64,000 nt of DNA, from contig JAABTQ010000004.1 of the NCBI GenBank assembly GCA_011389745.1, positions 19,007 to 83,006 on the forward strand, in the 5' to 3' direction. Made by a program: the position numbers and the translations under genes. Positions within the stretch are counted from its first letter, which is position 1. Every line of letters starts with the position of its first letter. Shown in pieces: positions 8,471 to 17,012 of this stretch. The DNA is from Desulfobacteraceae bacterium (GTDB lineage Bacteria; Desulfobacterota; Desulfobacteria; Desulfobacterales; SKZT01). Below the pieces are notes generated by a model. The model was not told where the DNA came from. It searched no databases and worked only from the letters and a program-made list of their open reading frames with translations.

Positions 8471-10186
8471 ATGAAACCCTGGATATATCCAGCCCAATGG
8501 GCATTATTCAAAATGGATGACCGTCTTTTGATGATGTTTATCGGGGCTATTGTGGGAACTTGCAGCGGTTTTGCCGCCGTAGTCCTTAACCATTCCTTGC
8601 TGTTTTTACTCGAATGGCTTTCTCAGTGGCGGCAACACTGGTGGGCTTTTATTCTTCCGGCTATTGGGGCTGCGCTTTCCTCTTTGTTTTTAGAAAAAGT
8701 TGTCAAAGAAGGCGCCGGGCATGGGGTTCCGGAGGTAATCTACAGTGTTTCCAGATATGGCGGCCTTCTTCGCCTTAGATCCACTTTTTCAAGACTGGTT
8801 TCAAGCTGTTTGACAATAGGGAGCGGAGGAAGTGCAGGACCAGAGGCACCTGTGGTCATGAGTGGATCGGCAATCGGTTCTAATATCGCCCGTTTTTTTT
8901 CCCTGAATGACCGTCAGAGAGTTACCCTTGTGGGATGCGGAGCCGCAGGTGCTATTTCATCCATTTTCAATGCGCCAATTGCCGGAATTGTTTTCACTGT
9001 CGAGGTGATATTGGGTGAATGGACCGCATTAAATATCATACCTATTGCAATTGCCGCGGTAGCGGGTACTGAAATCAGCCGGGCACTTCAGGGCAATCAG
9101 ATTGTCTTCAGCCACAAGGTCTTCGCCATCGATATGGGAGACATCATTGCATCCATCGGAGTTGCTGTTTTTACCGCCGCAGCCGCCATTTTGTTGACTC
9201 ATGGGTTACGCTCGATGCACAAAATATCCGGAAAAGTCAGGGCTCCCATGTGGATACGGGCTGCCATAGGTGGATCCATGGTCGGGATTATCGGTCTTTC
9301 TCTCCCGGTGGTCTTAGGAGAAGGTTACCATTCCGTGCATACCATGATTGAGGGAAATTTTTCATCTGGACTGGCATTTGTGGCAATAGCCTGTTTAGCC
9401 AAAATCATAGCCACTTCTCTGACTCTCGGCTGGGGAGGTTCCGGAGGGATTTTTGCGCCGTGTTTAGTAATCGGCAGCCTGGTGGGATTGGCTTATCATC
9501 GGGCACTATCCATGCTATGGCCTTCCGCGGATTGGGTCAATGAAGGATGTTTTGCACTTCTGGGCATGGCAGGTCTGATCAGCGGCATGCTTCAGGCACC
9601 TTTGACCGGCATTTTTTTAATCGTTGAAATTACAGGCGGATATGCCGTAATTCTTCCACTGATCATGGTATCGGCAATTTCCGCCACTCTTTGCCACTAT
9701 ATTGAACCGTCCTCTTTTTATCTGAAGGAGCTTGTAGACCGCGGTCACCTTCTCAGACCAGGAACTGATGCAAGAGTATTATCGGATTTAAGCATCAAAG
9801 AACTCTTGGAAACCGATTGTGTCTGCGTTTCACAGAATATGTCGCTTAGAGATTTTGTCAAAATCGTCGAAAACTCCCGCCGTAACTATTATCCGGTTGA
9901 AAACGATGAAACAGGTGAATTCGTTGGGATGCTGCATCTGGATGACATTCGGCCTTATTTATTTAACCGCATGCTGTATGACGCTGTACTGGTCGGTCAG
10001 ATTATGAATCCTCACGTGGCAACGGTTCTTCCGGATGAGGATCTTTCAAAAATTCTTCGCAAAATGGATTCCCAGCGGCTTTTCAGCATGCCTGTCGTGG
10101 TCAATAACCGGTTTGTCGGAATGATATCCAAGGCAACACTTTTGGATAAGTATCGTAAAGAATTAATGGTGCAAACCAGTTTTTAA
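8471..10186 (+). CDS. CLC-family chloride channel/antiporter with C-terminal CBS pair
   Basis: The 571-residue membrane protein has CLC signatures: GAGHGVPEV near residue 77, GSGGSAGPEAPVV near residue 117 with the gating Glu, GAAGAISSIFNAPIAG, and WGGSGGIFAPCLVIG in the second half. About ten hydrophobic helices precede a C-terminal pair of CBS domains (about residues 440-565), which bind adenine nucleotides in relatives. It moves Cl- or exchanges Cl- for H+ across the inner membrane. The usual GxEGP loop is GPEAP here, a small deviation. Confidence 0.9.
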   Translation: MKPWIYPAQWALFKMDDRLLMMFIGAIVGTCSGFAAVVLNHSLLFLLEWLSQWRQHWWAFILPAIGAALSSLFLEKVVKEGAGHGVPEVIYSVSRYGGLLRLRSTFSRLVSSCLTIGSGGSAGPEAPVVMSGSAIGSNIARFFSLNDRQRVTLVGCGAAGAISSIFNAPIAGIVFTVEVILGEWTALNIIPIAIAAVAGTEISRALQGNQIVFSHKVFAIDMGDIIASIGVAVFTAAAAILLTHGLRSMHKISGKVRAPMWIRAAIGGSMVGIIGLSLPVVLGEGYHSVHTMIEGNFSSGLAFVAIACLAKIIATSLTLGWGGSGGIFAPCLVIGSLVGLAYHRALSMLWPSADWVNEGCFALLGMAGLISGMLQAPLTGIFLIVEITGGYAVILPLIMVSAISATLCHYIEPSSFYLKELVDRGHLLRPGTDARVLSDLSIKELLETDCVCVSQNMSLRDFVKIVENSRRNYYPVENDETGEFVGMLHLDDIRPYLFNRMLYDAVLVGQIMNPHVATVLPDEDLSKILRKMDSQRLFSMPVVVNNRFVGMISKATLLDKYRKELMVQTSF

Positions 10187-10271
10187 TCACAATCCTGAAA
10201 AATCGTATCTGATTTAGACCATAGTTTCCGCTTTATCGAAAAAGACGGAGAATACTGATTCAAGGACCTTA

Positions 10272-11099
10272 ATGATGATTTCCAGACTGTTGCATATTTT
10301 TCAAAACACGCCCCTGGGACGTGAAACCTTGCTTCAAGCCGCCTATTTTACCAAAAAACTTCGGGCTTCTTTAACAATTTATATTCCACGACATATCAAA
10401 TTTCTGATGTATTTTGACAATGATGTTGTTCAGGTGGATTTGGATCACAGCTACCTGGTTTCTCCTGATACCGCCCATGATCATGCCGTTGAAATTGCCA
10501 GGGAAGCAGGAGTAGAACCTTCATTTATCGAACCCAAACATTTTACCGCTTCGGCTTTACCGGATATTCCCACGGATTTTGACTATATGATTTGCCCGAG
10601 AAGTATCAGCAATTTATCTTCAAAACTCGGTCTCGGATATATCGGCCCCAAAGTTCAAAGTATCATCAACACAGCTAATTTTCCGGTGTTGATCGCAAGC
10701 CATGTTTATAAACCCTGGAAAAATATTGTCGTTTTTTTCGGTGGTTCAGCAAACGCCTTTAATGCACTAAAACTGGGATTTCTTATCCAAAATATAACCA
10801 ACTTTCCTCTTACACTTTTTACTTATGCCGAAACATCGTTTGAAGCTTATCAAAAAGAAATTGCCGACCAAGGCGTAGAAGATGAATTAGGACTGAGGGT
10901 CGAAGACTGGCAATTTTTTGAGTCCGGAAACCTGACAGACTATCTTTACAACGTGCCTCATGACGCGCTAGTCATTTTAGGAGCTTTCAATCATGGTTTA
11001 ATTCGGGATATTATGTTCGGAAATAAATTGGAAAAAATTCAGACCTCCATTACTAACAACCTGCTGATTGTCGGCTCCAGATATTCGGCAGTTGGCTGA
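10272..11099 (+). CDS. Universal stress protein, tandem UspA-like domains
   Basis: The 275-residue protein has two alpha/beta units, about residues 1-140 and 145-275. The second starts KNIVVFFGGSANAFNALKLG and ends LLIVGSRYS, typical of Usp folds. The ATP-binding glycine motif is not well preserved in either half. It follows the CLC gene by 85 bases, and Usp domains are common partners of ion transporters, so a role in transporter regulation or stress is an inference. It sits 3 bases before the next gene. Confidence 0.7.
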   Translation: MMISRLLHIFQNTPLGRETLLQAAYFTKKLRASLTIYIPRHIKFLMYFDNDVVQVDLDHSYLVSPDTAHDHAVEIAREAGVEPSFIEPKHFTASALPDIPTDFDYMICPRSISNLSSKLGLGYIGPKVQSIINTANFPVLIASHVYKPWKNIVVFFGGSANAFNALKLGFLIQNITNFPLTLFTYAETSFEAYQKEIADQGVEDELGLRVEDWQFFESGNLTDYLYNVPHDALVILGAFNHGLIRDIMFGNKLEKIQTSITNNLLIVGSRYSAVG

Positions 11100-11102
11100 A
11101 GT

Positions 11103-12077
11103 ATGTCAAGCAAAAATCTCCTGATAATTCACCAGGGAGCCTTAGGCGATGTGGTGACAAGTTTCAGCTCACTTCTGTTGTTCAAAAAAACATATTCCCA
11201 AATCGACCTTGTATGCAGACAGTCCATTGGTCGCATGGCAGAGCAGTTAAAGGTGATCGACCAAAGTTTCAGCATTGAATCAGCAGCCTTCTCACGCCTT
11301 TATGGAGAAAATTCCGCTGATTTCGATGGCGCCCTAATTAATTTTTTAAGACCTTATAATGATATAGTTTTGTTTTCCTTTTCAAGAAATTTGGCTGAAA
11401 ATATCAAAAATGCATCCGGCAAAAGGGTCTTTCAAATTCCTCCTCGTCCGGATCCTTCCGAAAAAATTCATGTCGGTCAATATCTGATATCTCGCATGGT
11501 GAATTTGAAGATTTTTGAAGATGAGGCTGAAAACAACTTCAAAGATGTTTATCAAGATCTTCGCAATTCGGATTTCAAAGAAAAAAAGATTTTCATTCAT
11601 CCCGGCTCCGGAAGTCGCCTTAAAAACTGGCCCATTCAGTATTTTCTGAAACTTGTAAGAATGTTGTCTGCTGATGGTTTTGAGCCGGTTTTTATCCTGG
11701 GCCCGGCAGAAGACGGCGTGGCTGAAATCATTTTAAGACATGGACTATCGGATGAGCACGTTTTGCAGTTATTTGATCCGGTGAAACTGGTTAACGTTTT
11801 AAAAACAGGGAGCGCTTTTATCGGAAATGACTCTGGGGTATCTCATCTTGCGGCATTTATCGGACTTCCGACGCTGGTTATTTTCGGTCCGACGCATCCT
11901 TTACGGTGGCATCCTATGGGCAGGAAAGTTGAAACCATCAGTTGCCAATTCGATTGTGATCCTTGTTTTGAAATCTCAAAAAGGGATTGTGAATCCATGG
12001 ATTGCCTTATGAGGATATCTCCGGAACAGGTACGACATAAATTCCATATATTCATATCGTTATCTGTTCCAGGTTGA
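11103..12077 (+). CDS. Glycosyltransferase family 9 (lipopolysaccharide heptosyltransferase-like)
   Basis: The 324-residue protein has the GT9 N-terminal motif LLIIHQGALGDVVTSF and C-terminal motifs IFIHPGSGSRLKNWPIQYF, FIGNDSGVSHLAAFIGLPTLVIFGPTHPLRWHP. GT9 enzymes add heptose to the LPS inner core at the cytoplasmic face. A cysteine-rich tail (CQFDCDPCFEISKRDCESMDC) is present, as in many heptosyltransferases. The 3' end overlaps the convergent racemase gene by 26 bases. Confidence 0.85.
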   Translation: MSSKNLLIIHQGALGDVVTSFSSLLLFKKTYSQIDLVCRQSIGRMAEQLKVIDQSFSIESAAFSRLYGENSADFDGALINFLRPYNDIVLFSFSRNLAENIKNASGKRVFQIPPRPDPSEKIHVGQYLISRMVNLKIFEDEAENNFKDVYQDLRNSDFKEKKIFIHPGSGSRLKNWPIQYFLKLVRMLSADGFEPVFILGPAEDGVAEIILRHGLSDEHVLQLFDPVKLVNVLKTGSAFIGNDSGVSHLAAFIGLPTLVIFGPTHPLRWHPMGRKVETISCQFDCDPCFEISKRDCESMDCLMRISPEQVRHKFHIFISLSVPG

Positions 12078-12837
12078 GACTTTTTCTAAAAAGCTTTTTT
12101 GCTATTTTTTCAATTGGCCCACTGATATCGGTAAGAAAAAATCGTATCACTCCTTTACGGCTTAATTTTTGGTCAAAATCAGGGTGATTTTTTAAAAACT
12201 CGACAAGATAATCTGCGAGAACCATGGTTGAATCAATGACCTTGACACGTTTTCCAGCTTTACGTTTAATGGTTTCGCACAGGGGGGAATAATATGAACA
12301 AGCGGCAATCAGCGTGTCAATCTGTCGAATTTTTAAAGGTTGAATATATTTTTTCACGATCATGTTGGTTTCCGGCTTTTTAAACCATCCTTCCTCAACA
12401 ATTGGTAATAAAAGCGGACATGCGAAAGAATAAACCATGGTTTCCGGTTGAATCGCCTTAATTTTTTTTTCATAAATCCCGCTTTCAATGGTCGCTCGTG
12501 TTCCGATGACCCCTATTCTCAAAAATTTCGAAACTTTCAAAGACCGCTCTATGGAAGGTGTTACCGAATCAATGAGGTTGACCGGAAAATTTTCGGTTAT
12601 TGCCGTAGCAGCCGCACTTGAGATATCATGACAGGCGATCAGAATCAGGCGGGCACCTTTTTCGAACAAAAACCGGGCGCCTTCCAAAGCATAAGACTTA
12701 ATTAATGCAGGACTATTATTAACAAATGGACCTCTTGCCGTGTCACCCAAAAATATGACATCGTGCTCTGCAAGAGTATCAGATAAAACCCTTGCTAGGC
12801 CCAACCCTCCGACACCCGAATCCAATATGCCGATCAT
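12052..12837 (-). CDS. murI: Glutamate racemase-like protein with altered active-site motifs
   Basis: The 261-residue protein starts GILDSGVGGLGLARVL, the MurI signature containing the catalytic-region Asp-Ser. The two catalytic cysteines are present, but their surroundings differ from the family: ACNTAS is ACHDIS near residue 69, GCTHYPL is ACSYYSPL near residue 179, and PYG is PFV after GDTARG. MurI makes D-glutamate for peptidoglycan. The changes leave open another amino-acid racemase or a weakly active paralogue. The start has an AGAGG site upstream. The gene is convergent with the GT9 gene. Confidence 0.7.
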   Translation of the reverse strand: MIGILDSGVGGLGLARVLSDTLAEHDVIFLGDTARGPFVNNSPALIKSYALEGARFLFEKGARLILIACHDISSAAATAITENFPVNLIDSVTPSIERSLKVSKFLRIGVIGTRATIESGIYEKKIKAIQPETMVYSFACPLLLPIVEEGWFKKPETNMIVKKYIQPLKIRQIDTLIAACSYYSPLCETIKRKAGKRVKVIDSTMVLADYLVEFLKNHPDFDQKLSRKGVIRFFLTDISGPIEKIAKKLFRKSLNLEQITI

Positions 12838-12957
12838 TTTACCTCTGGGGTTTTAGAATAGAGTTTGGTTGCATATCAAGATATAATGTTTTACTCTACG
12901 CCATCTTAAAATTAAACCGGAAACTTCTAATAAATAAAAAAACTAAGGAGAAACACA

Positions 12958-13233
12958 ATGGAATCAGACCATAAAACGCCTTCAAGAGATCAAAGGATCT
13001 TTGATTTAAAACTTTCAAAAGAAACTATCTCTTTATACCTATTATGCTGTGGGATCAAGGATGCCGGTGTAACCCTGACGACAAAAAACATTTTAGAGCG
13101 CTGGAACAGCTCAGAAGAAGTTTTTCAAAAAGCAATGAAAGAGCTTGAAGATAGAAACATCATTTCAAGAATACTTTCAGATGGTGATAAAAATGATGTA
13201 TTCCAGATAAAAGATGTGCATGGCTGGCGGTAA
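12958..13233 (+). CDS. Small winged-helix-like hypothetical protein
   Basis: The 91-residue product has a good ribosome site (AAGGAG, about 10 bases before ATG). The segment LTTKNILERWNSSEEVFQKAMKELEDRNIISRI resembles the recognition part of a winged helix that distinguishes strong and weak DNA or protein partners. No named family was recognised. It stands alone between convergent operons. Confidence 0.6.
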   Translation: MESDHKTPSRDQRIFDLKLSKETISLYLLCCGIKDAGVTLTTKNILERWNSSEEVFQKAMKELEDRNIISRILSDGDKNDVFQIKDVHGWR

Positions 13234-13267
13234 ATTGCCCCCTTATTAACCCGCCTGTAAAACAACA

Positions 13268-13684
13268 TTATTTTTTCCTGCCTTCAATAACTTTGCGAAC
13301 GCAGGAAACAATTACCCAGTCAGGGAAATCTGTACGAATACCAGGGCATGCATTTGCCATGATGCGCCAATTGCTGACGTCGATAACTACGGCTTCGATA
13401 AAAGGCCAAGCTTTACACATATGAGGTTTGACCGGGTGGATGGAACATTTCTTATCCCAGAAAACACAATATCCATCCATTTTTTGAGCTAAAACTTTCC
13501 CGAGACGGGTTATCTGGCAATATTTTTTTATAAACGAGGCCGAATCGATATTCAGATAGTTGGAAATGTTTGAAACTTCCTCTTCAGTAACATAAGTTCC
13601 ACCAAACCCCTTGCAACATTCCCCACACATATCACATTGAAAGATATCCTCAGGACGGACTTCACGGTTTTTTTTAAAATGCAT
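13268..13684 (-). CDS. YkgJ-family cysteine cluster protein
   Basis: The 138-residue protein has the YkgJ/CxxCxxCC pattern CDMCGECCKGFGG near residue 18 and later cysteines in the context YCVFWDKKCSIHPVKPHMCKAWPF and NACPG. The family is predicted to bind zinc or an iron-sulfur cluster; its function is not established. It overlaps recR by 11 bases and is the last gene of the dnaX-ybaB-recR cluster. A larger paralogue is at 41141-41953. Confidence 0.82.
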   Translation of the reverse strand: MHFKKNREVRPEDIFQCDMCGECCKGFGGTYVTEEEVSNISNYLNIDSASFIKKYCQITRLGKVLAQKMDGYCVFWDKKCSIHPVKPHMCKAWPFIEAVVIDVSNWRIMANACPGIRTDFPDWVIVSCVRKVIEGRKK

Positions 13685-14276
13685 GACGGCACTCCATGGC
13701 TTTTCTTAATGTTACTTGATCCACATATTTCAGATCACCGCCAATAGGAACCCCTGATGCAATCCGCATGATTTTGATGGAATACTTTCCAAGAAGCTCG
13801 GCCATGTAACAGGCAGTAGCTTCCCCTTCCACGTTTGTACCTGTGGCGATCACCACTTCGTTGATTCGGCCCTCTAAAATTCTTGCCTCAAGTTCTTTTA
13901 TCCGGATATGTTCGGGACCAATACCTTCCATGGGTGACAACACACCATGAAGCACATGATACAACCCTTTAAATGCACCGGACTTTTCGATGGCTACCAA
14001 ATCCGCAGGCTGCTCCACCAAACAAATTACATTTTGATCCCGACCCGGATTATTGCATATTTTGCAAACTTCACCATCACTTAATCCGAAACAGACTGAG
14101 CAGAGACGAACTTTTTCCTTAACATCCAAAATACTTTCGGCCAAATTTTCCATTTCTTTTAATGGGGCCTGAAGCATATAGATGGAAAGGCGTTCAGCGG
14201 TTTTTTCACCGATACCGGGAAGCTTTGAAAGATTTTTAATAAGCACACCAATAGTTGCAGGATAATGGGTTGTCAT
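13674..14276 (-). CDS. recR: Recombination protein RecR
   Basis: The 200-residue protein shows the RecR order: a helix-hairpin-helix near residues 11-27 (LSKLPGIGEKTAERLSIYML), a four-cysteine zinc motif (CSVCFGLSDGEVCKIC, about residues 58-73), and a Toprim domain with ICLVEQPADLVAIE and GTNVEGEATACYMAELL. RecR acts with RecF/RecO in gap repair and loading of RecA. It follows dnaX-ybaB, the usual bacterial arrangement. Confidence 0.96.
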   Translation of the reverse strand: MTTHYPATIGVLIKNLSKLPGIGEKTAERLSIYMLQAPLKEMENLAESILDVKEKVRLCSVCFGLSDGEVCKICNNPGRDQNVICLVEQPADLVAIEKSGAFKGLYHVLHGVLSPMEGIGPEHIRIKELEARILEGRINEVVIATGTNVEGEATACYMAELLGKYSIKIMRIASGVPIGGDLKYVDQVTLRKAMECRHAF

Positions 14277-14343
14277 TTCAGATCCTTAGAATAAAGTTTC
14301 AGGGAATAATTGTTTTTCCCTGAATAATTTGAGGCAGTTTGTT

Positions 14344-14655
14344 TTACATTAATCCAGGGATCTTCAGACCTCCCGTTAATTTACCCATTTCGCCTGAAAC
14401 CATTTCCTGGGACTTTGTCAAGGCATCATTGACAGCAGCCATTATCAAATCCTGAAGCATTTCCACATCCTCGGGGTCGACCACTTCCTTTTCGATATTA
14501 ATGGAGACGATCTGCTGCTTGCCACTGGCAACCACCTTAACCATACCACCACCGGCACTGGTTTCCACTGTTTTTTCAGCCAACTCCTCCTGAAGTTTAA
14601 TCATTTTTGCCTGAAGCTTCTGAGCCTGCTTCATCATGTCTCCCATGCCTTTCAT
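14344..14655 (-). CDS. ybaB: YbaB/EbfC-family nucleoid-associated protein
   Basis: The 103-residue protein has the family pattern: a Met-rich N-terminal helix ([18 protein letters not shown]), a central [18 protein letters not shown] strand region, and [17 protein letters not shown]. These proteins form DNA-binding dimers. The start overlaps the dnaX stop by 4 bases and recR follows after 67 bases. Confidence 0.93.
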   Translation of the reverse strand: MKGMGDMMKQAQKLQAKMIKLQEELAEKTVETSAGGGMVKVVASGKQQIVSINIEKEVVDPEDVEMLQDLIMAAVNDALTKSQEMVSGEMGKLTGGLKIPGLM

Positions 14656-16373
14656 GAGTAATCCTCCTTAAGTATTGTAACGTCTATCACCTGACCGTTG
14701 AAAATTTCAATAGCTTCGGCCACAATCGGTTGGTTCAGGGCCTCCTGTTTCAAACGGCTTTCCTGATCAATTTTGTTTTGATGATTTTTCTGAGCATTTT
14801 CATTGGCTTTTATGATAATTTCAGGTGTTTTACCAAGTAAAACCCGACAGGCTTTCCTGATTTTATCAATGTTTTTACTGATCCGGCTAAATTGAATCCC
14901 ACTGTCATTGCTTTCAATTTCCATTTGGTCTTCTGAAATATTCAAAAGCCTGGCCTTGGCGAGCATCGCACCAAGAATTCCATGCTTTTCAGAAACCTTT
15001 TTCACTATTTTCTCCCAGATAATTTCCGGTGGCTGTTTCCAATCAAAGTTTTTTTCTCCGCTTTCGATTTGGCAAACATCTTTTTCCCTTCCGAGATTAG
15101 TTTCCGTTAAAACCTCGTTTTCCACTGCTATTGCTTTCGCACCCTCATTTAATTTTCCTTGTATCGATATGTCTTCGGGATTCAGAGAGCTGTTTACCTG
15201 AGGCACAACATGAATAGCCGATCCGGAATCAACAGCATTTTTCAAAGAATCAAGCTTTTCAATAACCTCATCGATTGACAGAACAGGCTTTATCTGGCAC
15301 ATGCGTATTAAAGCCATCTCCAAGGCCATCTTGGGCTGAGCTGAAAATCTCATGGTTGGTTCTTCCCTGAAAAGGATATCAAAAAGCTGAGCGACATGGG
15401 ATGGAGTAACCCGAGAAACCTGATCAGCCATCATTTTCATCTCGTGTTTCGGAACATCCACCAGCTTGTCTAAATTCTTTGACAACTTGACGACCAAAAG
15501 GTTTCTGAAATGTTCCAATAGGTCGGAATAAAGCTTTTTCATGTCCTGCCCGCGATCATAGATTTCATCCAAAACCACCAGTATTTCAGGGACATCAGCA
15601 GCAAGGATTCCATCCGTCAAATCGAAAATCAACTTTCTGTCGATCACTCCCATAATATTAAGGATCTGGTCGCGTACCAACCCTCCCTCGGAACAGGTCA
15701 TGACCTGATCCAACAAGCTCAGAGCGTCGCGCATACAGCCTCCAGCCTCCCTGGCCATAAGATTTAGGCTTTCTTTTTCGATATCAAAATTTTCTTTTTT
15801 GCAGATGGATTCAAGGTGGTCAGTAATGGCGTCGATAGAAATTCGTCTGAAATCATGCCTTCGGCATCTGGACAAAATGGTTAGAGGGATTTTATGAGGT
15901 TCCGTGGTGGCAAATATGAATAAAACATGAGCCGGCGGTTCTTCCAGTGTTTTCAGTAAGGCATTGAAAGCCGCAGTGCTGAGCATATGAACTTCATCTA
16001 TAATGTATATCTTGTACCGACTGTGGGCAGGCATGTATTTGATATTGTCCCGCAATTCCCGTACCTGTTCGACCCCGTTGTTTGATGCTCCGTCAATTTC
16101 ATAAACATCCACGGCCCCTGATGATGTAATGTCCTGGCAGGACTTACAGTTATTACAAGGCACCGGTGCAGGACCTTTTTCACAGTTCATGGCCTTTGCC
16201 AGAATACGCGCTACGGTTGTTTTGCCTGTTCCTCTGGGGCCTGAAAATAACACCGCATGCGCCATACGATTTGAGGCAATAGCATTTTTCAGGGTCAGAG
16301 TCACATGATCCTGCTTGACAACATCCTCAAATGTCTGAGGGCGGTATTTGCGTGCTAAAACAAGATATGCCAT
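14652..16373 (-). CDS. dnaX: DNA polymerase III subunit tau/gamma
   Basis: The 573-residue clamp-loader ATPase has Walker [20 protein letters not shown] near residues 43-61, a four-cysteine zinc module (C..CNNCKSC, about 69-83), Walker [10 protein letters not shown] near 122, and the SRC sensor motif [10 protein letters not shown] near 165. Domain III extends to about residue 365; the tau-specific C-terminus is shorter than in E. coli. An in-frame A AAA AAC at codons 440-442 with a TGA two codons later in the -1 frame suggests that a gamma-like short form may be made (separate entry). Confidence 0.95.
   Translation of the reverse strand: MAYLVLARKYRPQTFEDVVKQDHVTLTLKNAIASNRMAHAVLFSGPRGTGKTTVARILAKAMNCEKGPAPVPCNNCKSCQDITSSGAVDVYEIDGASNNGVEQVRELRDNIKYMPAHSRYKIYIIDEVHMLSTAAFNALLKTLEEPPAHVLFIFATTEPHKIPLTILSRCRRHDFRRISIDAITDHLESICKKENFDIEKESLNLMAREAGGCMRDALSLLDQVMTCSEGGLVRDQILNIMGVIDRKLIFDLTDGILAADVPEILVVLDEIYDRGQDMKKLYSDLLEHFRNLLVVKLSKNLDKLVDVPKHEMKMMADQVSRVTPSHVAQLFDILFREEPTMRFSAQPKMALEMALIRMCQIKPVLSIDEVIEKLDSLKNAVDSGSAIHVVPQVNSSLNPEDISIQGKLNEGAKAIAVENEVLTETNLGREKDVCQIESGEKNFDWKQPPEIIWEKIVKKVSEKHGILGAMLAKARLLNISEDQMEIESNDSGIQFSRISKNIDKIRKACRVLLGKTPEIIIKANENAQKNHQNKIDQESRLKQEALNQPIVAEAIEIFNGQVIDVTILKEDYS
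15048..15054 (-). other. Candidate -1 programmed frameshift heptamer in dnaX
   Basis: On the coding strand the in-frame heptamer A AAA AAC (codons GAA AAA AAC, the last being codon 442) is followed by TTTGA. A -1 slip reads CTT TGA, so translation would stop after one extra Leu, giving about 443 residues. E. coli dnaX uses A AAA AAG near codon 430 and stops after one extra residue. A convincing upstream Shine-Dalgarno stimulator or downstream stem was not found. Confidence 0.5.
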
Positions 16374-16430
16374 ATTTTTAAACGTTACATTAGCGGGATA
16401 GTAATAAATTCGATAGTCACGGGGAAAATG

Positions 16431-16524
16431 TGGCGGAGAGAGAGGGATTCGAACCCTCGGTACCGCTTTTGGCAGTACACACGATTTCCAGTCGTGCTCC
16501 TTCAGCCAGCTCGGACATCTCTCC
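16431..16524 (-). tRNA. tRNA-Ser (GGA)
   Basis: The minus strand reads as a long-variable-arm tRNA: acceptor GGAGAGA pairs with TCTCTCC, the discriminator is G, and CCA is encoded (16431-16433). The anticodon stem-loop is CACGA CTGGAAA TCGTG, giving anticodon GGA. The variable arm and the T-loop GGTTCGAATCC are as expected for serine. It lies 57 bases upstream of dnaX. Confidence 0.96.
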
Positions 16525-16676
16525 GCAATGGATCAACTTATTAAGGATCCGCTTCAAACCACCAATTTTGATGAACCTTTATTTATCCAATAGTAAACCC
16601 GGAAAAAATTTCCGCTGTATTTTCGGTTCACCATAACACATTCGACCATCATGATGTTTATCCAGGGAGTATCTGC

Positions 16677-16769
16677 TGGCGGAGAGGGTGGGATTCGAAC
16701 CCACGATCCCGTTATTCACAGGATACCGCTTTTCGAGAGCGGGGCCTTCAGCCGCTCGGCCACCTCTCC
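16677..16769 (-). tRNA. tRNA-Ser (CGA)
   Basis: This tRNA has acceptor GGAGAGG paired with CCTCTCC, discriminator G and encoded CCA (16677-16679). The anticodon arm is CCGCT CTCGAAA AGCGG, so the anticodon is CGA, reading UCG. It has a long variable arm and a T-loop GGTTCGAATCC. It sits 152 bases upstream of tRNA-Ser(GGA) on the same strand, so the two may share a transcript. Confidence 0.96.
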
Positions 16770-16799
16770 GGCTCTCTCCCTTGCGGATACAAGTGGTTT

Positions 16800-16828
16800 T
16801 ATTTATATGAATTATGATCCAATGTCAA
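16800..16828 (-). promoter_or_regulatory. Candidate promoter for the tRNA-Ser pair
   Basis: On the minus strand TTGACA (16823-16828) precedes TATAAA (16802-16807) after 15 bases, or TAAATA (16800-16805) after 17. This is about 30 bases upstream of the tRNA-Ser(CGA) 5' end, the expected distance for a stable-RNA promoter. Confidence 0.55.
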
Positions 16829-17012
16829 GATTTTGGTTTCTTTTTTCTCGATTGTTATGCGCATAGCCTTTCAGTGTTCAAAAATCGGCGATTATTGCTT
16901 AATCTAAAAATCAGAATCGATACACCCCTTAATTAATGCTTGAACATCCTGTGAATTTTTTGTATCAGAATCCTTTTATTAAAATCAAACTGATTCGAAA
17001 GAGGAATTCAAT

